Shown here piece after piece: positions 14,490-20,606 of a stretch of 20,606 bases of DNA (the stretch's first letter is position 1; each line of letters begins with the position of its first letter). The stretch is from positions 1 through 20,606 of the forward strand of contig CALKAR010000024.1 in the NCBI GenBank assembly GCA_937988745.1. The letters run 5' to 3'. Made by a program: the position numbers and the translations under genes. Below the pieces are notes generated by a model. It ran no database searches. It saw nothing but the letters and a program-made list of their open reading frames with translations, and was not told the origin of the DNA. This stretch comes from an uncultured Peptococcaceae bacterium. GTDB lineage: Bacteria; Bacillota; Limnochordia; Darwinibacteriales; Darwinibacteriaceae.

Positions 14490-14870
14490 ATGAGTGAAAA
14501 GGGATTGCTGTTTACAAAAGATCATGAATGGGTACGAGTACAGGGTAAAGTTGTAGTAGTAGGCATCACTGACTATGCTCAAGACGAGCTTGGCGATGTC
14601 GTCTTTGTTGATCTGCCTTCAGTAGGTGACCAAGTAGAAGAAGGAGAAGGATTCGCCGTTGTGGAGTCAGTTAAGGCAGTTTCTGATATTTACGCACCGG
14701 TCTCCGGAACCATCGTCAAGGTGAATACCGAATTAGAAGACAGCCCAGAGCTGATTAACGAATCGCCCTATGAGCAAGGTTGGATTGTCGAGATAGAACT
14801 TGCTGAAGGAACACAGCTCGATGACTTAATGAGTGAAGAGGAGTATGAAGCTTTCATAAAGGAGGCTTAG
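14490..14870 (+). CDS. gcvH: Glycine cleavage system H protein
   Basis: GcvH is the lipoyl-carrying shuttle between the P, T and L proteins. The 126-residue protein matches the usual length. It shows KDHEWVRV, GITDYAQDELGDVVFVDLP and the lipoylation site ESVKAVSD with the modified lysine at K62. The conserved NESPYEQGWIVEIEL follows. AGAAGGAGGA lies before the ATG. In some Bacillota GcvH also passes lipoate to other 2-oxoacid dehydrogenases, which may matter because no other lipoate gene is in view. Confidence 0.97.
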   Translation: MSEKGLLFTKDHEWVRVQGKVVVVGITDYAQDELGDVVFVDLPSVGDQVEEGEGFAVVESVKAVSDIYAPVSGTIVKVNTELEDSPELINESPYEQGWIVEIELAEGTQLDDLMSEEEYEAFIKEA

Positions 14871-14871
14871 C

Positions 14872-16212
14872 ATGCGTTATATCCCCATGACGGAACAAGA
14901 CCGCCAGGCGATGCTCGCTTCCATGGGCATCAGCTCGGTGGATGAACTGTTCGCGGATATTCCGGAACATCTCCGCATGGCCGAGCGCCTCAACCTGCCG
15001 CCAGCTCTTTCGGAGGCAGAATTGCTGCGGCACATGAAAGAGCTCGCGGATGCGAACGTCAACCTCACTGAAACAGTATCGTTTATGGGTGGCGGGGTGT
15101 ATGATCACCTAATTCCATCCATTGTGAAACATCTCATTTCGCGAGGTGAATTCTTGACTGCCTACACGCCTTATCAGGCGGAAATCAGTCAGGGAGTTCT
15201 GCAGAGCATTTTCGAATACCAGACCTTGATCGCAGAATTAACCGGCATGGATGCTGCCAATGCTTCTATGTATGATGGAGCTACGGCTCTGGCGGAAGCT
15301 ACACTTATGGCTTGCAATGCGGCGCGCCGTGATGTTGTGGTTCTTCCGGAGAATCTTCATCCAGAATGGAAAGAAGTCTGCGAAAACTATCTTTCCAACC
15401 AAGATGTGAAGATTAAATACCTGCCTTATAATGAAGAAACAGGAACCATCGATCATGCTGCTCTAAAAGAGTTTGACCCCAAGGAGCTGGCCTGTGTTGT
15501 TGTGCAGCAGCCTAACTTTTTCGGCATAATCGAAGATGTGGATCCGATCAGCGAGTTCATCCATGCAGGTGGAGGCCTCTTGGTGATGGCGGTTGACCCC
15601 ATCAGTCTGGGCCTCTTGAAGTCACCGGGTGAGTATGGTGCCGACATCGTGGTTGGAGACGGCCAGAGTCTTGGTAATCCGATGAGCTTTGGTGGGCCTT
15701 CTCTGGGATTTTTTGCCACCACGGATAAGCTGGTGCGGAGAATGCCGGGTCGCATCGTGGGTGAAACGGTGGATGGAGACGGGCGCAGGGGATTTGTCCT
15801 TACTTTGCAGACTAGGGAGCAGCATATCAGACGGGAAAAGGCAACTTCTAACATCTGTTCTAACCAAGCACTCAATGCTCTAGCAGCAACCATTTACCTT
15901 TCCGTGCTGGGCAAGCAGGGCTTTAAGGAAGTGGCTTATCAGTGTCTCCAGAAGACAGCTTACCTTCGGAAGAAGATTTCCGAAGAAACTAGGTTTAAGG
16001 TGAAATTTAGAGGGCACAGTTTCCGGGAGTTCGTTGTGACCGGCGATGTAGATTGGGAAGAGATTAATCGGAAGCTCTTAACCGAAGGCTTTTTGGGCGG
16101 ACTTCCTTTGAAGAGATTTGGCATGCCCAATGATGTTCTGTTTGCAGTAACAGAGGCCCGGACGAAGGCTGAAATTGACCGGTTGGTAGAGCTGTTGGGA
16201 GGGATGAGCTGA
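14872..16212 (+). CDS. gcvPA: Glycine dehydrogenase (decarboxylating) subunit 1
   Basis: GcvPA is the N-terminal half of the split P protein, which with GcvPB decarboxylates glycine and loads the aminomethyl group onto GcvH. The 446-residue length is typical of the split form. It begins MRYIPMTEQDRQAMLASMG and carries FMGGGVYDHLIPSIV, TAYTPYQAEISQGVLQSIFEYQ, NASMYDGATALAEA and FGGPSLGFFAT, all conserved family blocks. It lacks the PLP-binding lysine, which resides in GcvPB. AAAGGAGG (14859-14866) serves the ATG, one base after the gcvH stop. The stop overlaps the gcvPB start. Confidence 0.96.
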   Translation: MRYIPMTEQDRQAMLASMGISSVDELFADIPEHLRMAERLNLPPALSEAELLRHMKELADANVNLTETVSFMGGGVYDHLIPSIVKHLISRGEFLTAYTPYQAEISQGVLQSIFEYQTLIAELTGMDAANASMYDGATALAEATLMACNAARRDVVVLPENLHPEWKEVCENYLSNQDVKIKYLPYNEETGTIDHAALKEFDPKELACVVVQQPNFFGIIEDVDPISEFIHAGGGLLVMAVDPISLGLLKSPGEYGADIVVGDGQSLGNPMSFGGPSLGFFATTDKLVRRMPGRIVGETVDGDGRRGFVLTLQTREQHIRREKATSNICSNQALNALAATIYLSVLGKQGFKEVAYQCLQKTAYLRKKISEETRFKVKFRGHSFREFVVTGDVDWEEINRKLLTEGFLGGLPLKRFGMPNDVLFAVTEARTKAEIDRLVELLGGMS

Positions 16213-17672
16213 TGAGAAACAAGACCGGGGTTCCACTATTGTTTGAAGTTTCATCTCCCGGCCGGCGCGGCTACCGCTTGCCTGAGTTGGATGTTCCGGA
16301 AGTTTCTTTGGATGAACTCATTCCCAAAGAATATCAGCGGAAGGAAGAACCTAATCTTCCTGAAGTGAGCGAACTTGAAGTTGTGCGCCACTTTACGCAG
16401 CTCTCCCGTTTGAATCACGGCGTTGATGTAGGATTCTACCCCTTGGGATCGTGCACAATGAAATACAATCCTCGAGTGAATGAGGATGTGGCAGCCTTAC
16501 CTGGCTTTTCGGCTATCCATCCGTACCAGCCGGAAGAAACGGTGCAGGGCGCCCTCAAATTGATGTACGATCTGGGCTGTTACTTGGCTGAACTGGCTGG
16601 CCTGCATGCCGCCACACTCCAGCCTGCAGCAGGTGCCCATGGTGAGCTTACTGGCCTATGGATAATGAAGGCTTACCATGAGGTAAATGGGGAAGGACAC
16701 CGCAATGAGATCATTGTTCCTGATACCGCTCACGGTACAAATCCAGCCAGCGCAATGATGGCTGACTACAAGATAGTCGAAGTACCATCCGACGAGCGGG
16801 GCGGTGTCGATGTAGAAGCATTGAAGAAGGTTCTCGGACCCAATACAGCAGGTCTTATGCTGACCAATCCCAATACTCTAGGCCTCTTTGATGAAAACAT
16901 CTGCACCATTGCAGAGTTAGTACACGAGGCTGGCGGGCTGCTCTACTATGATGGAGCGAATGCTAACGCCATTATGGGTATCGCTCGCCCAGGGGACACC
17001 GGCTTTGACATTGTGCATTTCAATCTGCATAAAACCTTTTCCACACCGCATGGAGGCGGAGGACCAGGAGCTGGTCCGATCGTGGTGTCAGAGAAGCTGG
17101 CTCCATTTCTACCTTGGCCTGTGGTAGATAAAGAAGGCGATAAGTACATCTTAAAGCGGCCTGAGAAGTCTATCGGCAGAGTAAAGTCATTCTACGGCAA
17201 TTTCAGCGTATTAGTAAAGGCTTATGCTTATATCCGCAGCCACGGTCCTGATGGGCTTCGTAAGGTAAGTGAAGCAGCTGTGATCAACGCCAACTATCTC
17301 ATGCATCACTTAAAGGATGTGTACCATCTGCCTTACGACCGGCACTGCAAGCATGAATTTGTGCTTTCCGGCAAACTGCAGAAGCAGAATTATGGAGTGC
17401 GCACATTAGATATAGCTAAGCGCCTCTTAGACTATGGAATTCATGCACCTACGGTATACTTCCCATTGACTGTTGATGAAGCGATTATGATTGAACCAAC
17501 AGAAACAGAAACAAAAGAGACCTTAGATGAGTTCATTGCTGTTATGCGGCAGATTGCCAAAGAGGCAGAAACCGAGCCTGAAACGCTCCAGAGCGCTCCA
17601 CACTTTACACCTGTAGGACGCCTGGACGAGGCGAGAGCTGCAAGACAGCCAATTCTGCGCTGGCGCGGCTAG
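16212..17672 (+). CDS. gcvPB: Glycine dehydrogenase (decarboxylating) subunit 2
   Basis: GcvPB is the catalytic, PLP-carrying half of the P protein. In its 486 residues are FYPLGSCTMKYNPRVNE, QPAAGAHGELTGL, DTAHGTNPASA and the PLP lysine K274 in NLHKTFSTPHGGGGPGAGP. The C-terminal part has YFPLTVDEAIMIEPTETE. The ATG overlaps the gcvPA stop, ensuring balanced production of the two subunits. It ends the operon and is followed by a strong terminator. The E3 (lipoamide dehydrogenase) needed to complete the cycle must be elsewhere. Confidence 0.97.
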   Translation: MRNKTGVPLLFEVSSPGRRGYRLPELDVPEVSLDELIPKEYQRKEEPNLPEVSELEVVRHFTQLSRLNHGVDVGFYPLGSCTMKYNPRVNEDVAALPGFSAIHPYQPEETVQGALKLMYDLGCYLAELAGLHAATLQPAAGAHGELTGLWIMKAYHEVNGEGHRNEIIVPDTAHGTNPASAMMADYKIVEVPSDERGGVDVEALKKVLGPNTAGLMLTNPNTLGLFDENICTIAELVHEAGGLLYYDGANANAIMGIARPGDTGFDIVHFNLHKTFSTPHGGGGPGAGPIVVSEKLAPFLPWPVVDKEGDKYILKRPEKSIGRVKSFYGNFSVLVKAYAYIRSHGPDGLRKVSEAAVINANYLMHHLKDVYHLPYDRHCKHEFVLSGKLQKQNYGVRTLDIAKRLLDYGIHAPTVYFPLTVDEAIMIEPTETETKETLDEFIAVMRQIAKEAETEPETLQSAPHFTPVGRLDEARAARQPILRWRG

Positions 17673-17685
17673 GCAGCGGTACAAA

Positions 17686-17722
17686 GCAAAACCCCCACTC
17701 TCATTTAGTGGGGGTTTTTTGC
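17686..17722. terminator. Bidirectional terminator between gcvPB and the foldase gene
   Basis: A 12-bp stem, AAAACCCCCACT (17688-17699) / AGTGGGGGTTTT (17707-17718), with a 7-base loop continues into TTTTTT on the plus strand. The complementary A-run supplies U residues on the minus strand. It can therefore end both the gcv operon and the converging foldase transcript. Confidence 0.9.
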
Positions 17723-17733
17723 TGATTTTGTTC

Positions 17734-18612
17734 TTATTTGTAGCGCTCATGGACAATCTCAATTTCGGCTGCACTTTCCAGCTGGCGGAGGTATTCAACT
17801 GGAGCAGGAGCGATAGAACGTTTGTAGTCACTTTCTACTTTGTCAAAAATCTCCTCCAGGTCAGCCGCTTTTTCTTCTGTCCGATCAGAGACTAGAATAA
17901 TGTGCCAGCCGAATTGGCTTTCTACGATTCCCATTTCATTGATATCTAAAGAAAAGGCCATGTTTTCGAAGGGTTCGACTGTATATCCCCGAGGAACGGG
18001 ACCCAGCCAGCCGCCGTTAGCAGCTGTGCCCGGATCAAGGGAATGCTCCATGGCCAGCACAGCAAAGTCAGCACCATTGTTCAGTTCAGCTAGGAGAGCT
18101 TCTGCTTCTTCTTGAGTCTCTACGAGAATGTGGCTGACTGTAACAGTCTCAGGCTGATCATAGCGTTCCCGATTATTTTCAAACCACGCACTTACCTCTT
18201 CAGCGGTAACCTCGATTTCAGACATAGCCAGCTCTGCAAGAAGCAGGTGACTGCGGAGCTCATCTTGCAGCTGTTCTTCGGTGATTCCGTATTGATAGAG
18301 GAAATAAATCAGAGCTTCAGGCCCGCCCATTTCTTGGATGAACTGTCCATAGACAGCAGCAAAATCCTCGTCGCTGATTGTTATACCGGTTTCAGCTTGT
18401 TTCTGGTTGATCAGCTGGTCAATGATCAGCTGTTCCAAAACAACGAGACCGTACTGGGCTTCCAAAGCATCGACAAACTCTTCCATAGTGATCTCTACAC
18501 CGTTTACCCTGGCTACAACATTGCTTTCCTGTGCCCACAGCGGTGCTGCAGTGCTAAAGAAAGCCAGTCCCAGGATGAGTACAAAAACAACGCCGTTGAC
18601 AAATTTCTTCAC
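17734..18612 (-). CDS. Exported PpiC-type peptidyl-prolyl isomerase (PrsA/SurA-like foldase)
   Basis: This is a secreted foldase that would assist proteins crossing the membrane. From a GTG start at 18612 it has 292 residues. A signal peptide, KKFVNGVVFVLILGLAFF (2-19), with possible cleavage near residues 23-27 comes first. A SurA_N-like helical region (about 28-155) follows, then a parvulin domain (about 159-245) with SHILVETQEEAE, GWLGPVPRG and FGWHIILV. I prefer GTG over the upstream ATG at 18663 because GTG puts MKKF at the head of the signal peptide and GGTGG precedes it. There is no lipobox cysteine, so unlike Bacillus PrsA it is not predicted to be a lipoprotein. Confidence 0.88.
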   Translation of the reverse strand: MKKFVNGVVFVLILGLAFFSTAAPLWAQESNVVARVNGVEITMEEFVDALEAQYGLVVLEQLIIDQLINQKQAETGITISDEDFAAVYGQFIQEMGGPEALIYFLYQYGITEEQLQDELRSHLLLAELAMSEIEVTAEEVSAWFENNRERYDQPETVTVSHILVETQEEAEALLAELNNGADFAVLAMEHSLDPGTAANGGWLGPVPRGYTVEPFENMAFSLDINEMGIVESQFGWHIILVSDRTEEKAADLEEIFDKVESDYKRSIAPAPVEYLRQLESAAEIEIVHERYK

Positions 18613-18711
18613 TAATCCACCGTCCTCTCCAATTTCTGCCCAATAAGAAGGGGCTTCCTTCAAGTATTCGCCCCCACTTCCGCTTCCCCTTCCAGAAATT
18701 TAACCCTGTCA

Positions 18712-18720
18712 TGATATAAT
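18712..18720 (+). promoter_or_regulatory. Extended -10 promoter of the DUF951 gene
   Basis: TGATATAAT (18712-18720) is a perfect TATAAT with the extended -10 TG one base upstream. No good -35 is visible, which is usual for this promoter class. It lies 37 bases before the DUF951 start codon. Confidence 0.6.
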
Positions 18721-18757
18721 CTAGGTGAAGAGCGAATATCAAGATGGAGGAATCGTC

Positions 18758-18925
18758 ATGTACGAAGTAGGAGAGGTACTGCGGTTGCGCAAGAAACACG
18801 CCTGCGGTGGGGATACTTGGAAAGTGCTGAAATCAGGTGTTGACGTGCGGCTGCAGTGCGAGACCTGTGGGCGGGTTCTCTTAATTGCCCGTGATAAACT
18901 GGTCCGCCAAGTAAGAGGCAGTTAA
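18758..18925 (+). CDS. DUF951 family protein (YyzM-like)
   Basis: This 55-residue protein resembles B. subtilis YyzM, whose function is unknown. It shows the family pattern: VGEVLRLRKKHACGGDTWKV, then a GVDVRLQCETCGR block with paired cysteines that, with the upstream HxC, could hold a zinc ion. The ATG at 18758 follows GGAGG (18746-18750) at 7 bases; a GTG at 18725 would add an unconserved extension. The family commonly lies near ychF in origin-proximal regions, and ychF begins about 1.6 kb downstream here, which supports the call. Confidence 0.88.
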   Translation: MYEVGEVLRLRKKHACGGDTWKVLKSGVDVRLQCETCGRVLLIARDKLVRQVRGS

Positions 18926-18972
18926 TTGCACCTCTGCAGCTGTTCACATATACTACAGCGGGAGGAATTCGA

Positions 18973-20022
18973 ATGGTGCGGAAAATGTTTGCTGGCGGAA
19001 ACTCAGCGCGGGGTTTTTATTCGTTATTTGATCAGATGTTCGGCGATGAAATTGAGCAGGTGTTCCTCTTAAAAGGAGGACCAGGGACTGGAAAATCATA
19101 TCTGATGAATAATTTAGCTGACTATGCCTTAGGGCAGGGTTATTCGGTGGAGCTGTTTTACTGCGCTTCTGATCCTGATTCTCTTGATGGAATTGTCTTT
19201 CCAGAACAGCGTGCGGGCGTGGTTGATGCTACGGCACCTCACACTCAGGATCCGGTGCTGCCCGGCTGCCGTGAGGAGATTATAAACCTAGGTGAAAACT
19301 GGGATCGGACTCTGCTGGTAGATAACAAAAAAGAAATCGCCGCTCTGACAAGGGCGAATAAACAGGCCTACCAAAGAGCTTATCGCTATCTCCGAGCTGC
19401 AGAAGAAATGGAGGAGCTTTGGGCAGCCATCAACAGTCAATCAGTTGATCAGGACAGGGTTAATAAGGCACGGGAGCAGCTGATAGAGTTATTTGGCTCC
19501 ATCAGACTTGGGCGTGCTATCGGTAGAGAAAGGCACGCTTTCGCCACAGCTATTACACCCCAGGGCGTGGTTTCTCACATAGAGGAGCTAGTTGAAGAGT
19601 ATTCCCAGCGCTGGATTATTCGCTGCGCACCGGGCACGGGGGCACAAGAAATCTTTACCGCGCTCATCAGTGCAGCTCGCTTAGGTGGAGTTTCTATGGA
19701 AGTCTTCCACCGGCCGCTGCTGCCGCATCAAATTGAGCATGTGTTGTTTCCAGAACTAGGGGCGGCAGTACTCTCAGAGGTCGAACCGTTTGCTCTGTCC
19801 ACTGCAGGCACAGTTATCGACCTGCGGTCTAACAAGGGCAAAACAGAAGTTCCCCGCAGGGTTCAGGACCTCTATGGGGAACTTCTCGAATGTGGGATTG
19901 CTGAATTAAAGGAAGCAAAAAGGATTCACGACGAATTGGAAGCACTGTATATTCAGGCGATTGATTTCGACCGGGCAGACAGAGTGTATGCTCTGCTCCA
20001 CTCTCGGATTTTCGACAGTTAG
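18973..20022 (+). CDS. PRK06851-type tandem P-loop ATPase
   Basis: This 349-residue cytosolic ATPase-like protein belongs to a Bacillota family of unknown role built from two related P-loop halves. The first half has an intact Walker A, GGPGTGKS (35-42, K41). The family block FYCASDPDSLDGIVFPEQ follows, then DATAPHTQDPVLPGCREEIINLG and RAYRYLRAAEEM. The second half begins near residue 213, WIIRCAPGTGAQEIF. Here the P-loop is CAPGTGAQ (218-225), with the glycine, lysine and serine positions replaced, so it probably no longer binds nucleotide. GGGAGG (18961-18966) precedes the ATG. A weak promoter-like pair (TTGCAC, TATACT at 18949) is upstream. Its 3' end overlaps the converging queT by 4 bases. 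Confidence 0.8.
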   Translation: MVRKMFAGGNSARGFYSLFDQMFGDEIEQVFLLKGGPGTGKSYLMNNLADYALGQGYSVELFYCASDPDSLDGIVFPEQRAGVVDATAPHTQDPVLPGCREEIINLGENWDRTLLVDNKKEIAALTRANKQAYQRAYRYLRAAEEMEELWAAINSQSVDQDRVNKAREQLIELFGSIRLGRAIGRERHAFATAITPQGVVSHIEELVEEYSQRWIIRCAPGTGAQEIFTALISAARLGGVSMEVFHRPLLPHQIEHVLFPELGAAVLSEVEPFALSTAGTVIDLRSNKGKTEVPRRVQDLYGELLECGIAELKEAKRIHDELEALYIQAIDFDRADRVYALLHSRIFDS

Positions 20023-20474
20023 AGCCAGCGTCCTCTGCGTTCCTGCAGATACTTGATAAGTGGCCGGCCGACCAGCAGAATCACTGCTGCCTCACCAATA
20101 CCAATAGTGAGGACAAGGTACCAGTAGGAGGGAATCTGGAATACGAAGCGCAGATAAAGGCTGATTAAGAACGCGTTTAACACGATAGGCGAAGCGTACG
20201 CAATCCAGCTATCGCGGAATTTATAGGTGACGATTGCGGCCAGGAGGCTTACAAAGCTTCCTCCGAAGATATCCCAGGGGCCCAGTCCGCCCAGGAGATT
20301 AGATAATAGCACACCTACGTATACCCCTCCCACTGCTTCTGGATAAAGAATGGGAAGCAGTGTTAGTGCTTCGGCAATGCGAAACTGAATGGGACCAAAG
20401 CTCATGAACTGGAAAACGTACACGAGCACCACATACAGTGCGGCGATTAAGGCGGCTCGCGCGATGCGCTGCAA
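20019..20474 (-). CDS. queT: QueT-family transporter (queuosine precursor, ECF S component)
   Basis: QueT proteins are small membrane substrate-binding subunits of energy-coupling factor transporters, thought to import queuosine precursors. The 151-residue protein has about five membrane segments. It has the conserved FGPIQFRIAEALTLLPILYPEAVGGVYVG and LLSNLLGGLGPWDIFGGS, which are diagnostic. The start is TTG at 20474, 7 bases after GGAGGTG (20488-20482 on the minus strand). The shared ECF energising module is not in the window. I see no convincing preQ1 riboswitch upstream. An MnmG/MnmE link is thematic only: both act on the tRNA wobble base. Confidence 0.88.
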   Translation of the reverse strand: MQRIARAALIAALYVVLVYVFQFMSFGPIQFRIAEALTLLPILYPEAVGGVYVGVLLSNLLGGLGPWDIFGGSFVSLLAAIVTYKFRDSWIAYASPIVLNAFLISLYLRFVFQIPSYWYLVLTIGIGEAAVILLVGRPLIKYLQERRGRWL

Positions 20475-20574
20475 AATGGGCCACCTCCTTTCCGATACAA
20501 CTAATTGAATGTTTTGTTACGGTCCCCTTCATTCTCCATTCAGTCTAGTTTTACCTGTTCAGGGAGGGTCAATT

Positions 20575-20606
20575 ATGGGTTTAGAAATAGGAATAATTGG
20601 ATTACC
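20575..20606 (+). CDS. ychF: Ribosome-binding ATPase YchF, 5' end only
   Basis: The window ends eleven codons into this gene. MGLEIGIIGLP fits the start of the YchF/OLA1 family (usually GIVGLPNVGKS), an Obg-related ATPase that binds ribosomes. AGGGAGG (20561-20567) lies 7 bases before the ATG. Nearness to the DUF951 gene supports the call. The P-loop itself is past the edge, so the identity rests on the first residues and context. Confidence 0.72.
   Translation, partial: MGLEIGIIGL

Noticed and set aside
15453..15893. Minus-strand open frame (146 codons) opposite gcvPA
   Set aside because: It is antisense to a secure gene, and its composition reflects the complementary strand of gcvPA codons.
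18112..18615. Plus-strand open frame (167 codons) opposite the foldase gene
   Set aside because: The minus-strand reading gives a signal peptide and clear parvulin motifs; the plus-strand product shows no domain.
20475..20574. preQ1 riboswitch upstream of queT
   Set aside because: A TAAAACTAG-like tail is present on the minus strand, but the required upstream hairpin with its loop cannot be formed; only a palindrome with a 2-base loop fits.

Overview
The window is an origin-proximal stretch of a Bacillota (Firmicutes) chromosome, about half G+C by eye. It opens with rpmH-rnpA-yidD-yidC-jag-mnmE-mnmG-rsmG-noc-soj-parB-yyaC, the conserved order on one flank of oriC in Bacillus-like and clostridial genomes. 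Noc with its binding palindrome, Soj/ParB with parS sites, and the spore-specific YyaC point to an endospore former. dnaA and the core origin would lie just left of base 1. I cannot fix the class from this sequence; a deep-branching, non-Bacilli lineage is a guess.

Region 1 (1-8149) carries ribosome, RNase P and membrane-insertion genes (rpmH, rnpA, yidD, yidC, khpB/jag), then tRNA and rRNA modification genes. The notable feature is two complete, divergent mnmG genes in tandem between mnmE and rsmG. Each copy has lost a different motif that is otherwise nearly invariant. Region 2 (8150-10791) is the chromosome segregation cassette noc-soj-parB. A perfect Noc-binding palindrome lies inside noc, a near-perfect parS inside parB, and a perfect 16-bp parS just after the parB terminator.

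Region 3 (10792-13087) has yyaC on the minus strand, a YkvI-type membrane carrier and a tail-anchored TPR protein. Next comes an intergenic stretch of about 310 bp (13088-13397). It holds a cluster of three DnaA-box-like sequences, a terminator, a plausible unannotated 30-codon gene on the minus strand, and a leader-like segment before the glycine cleavage operon.

Region 4 (13398-17672) is gcvT-gcvH-gcvPA-gcvPB, encoding the T, H and split P proteins of the glycine cleavage system; no L-protein gene is in the window. Region 5 (17673-20606) has an exported PpiC-type foldase (minus), a small DUF951/YyzM protein, a PRK06851-type double P-loop ATPase whose second P-loop is degenerate, a QueT-type transporter subunit (minus) and the first codons of ychF, cut by the window end. 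Several true starts are GTG or TTG, chosen here from Shine-Dalgarno (SD) position and family N-termini.

No transposon, CRISPR array, rRNA or tRNA gene was seen. No wholly new multi-gene system is evident. The best leads are the tandem mnmG pair, the DnaA-box cluster and the 30-aa peptide.
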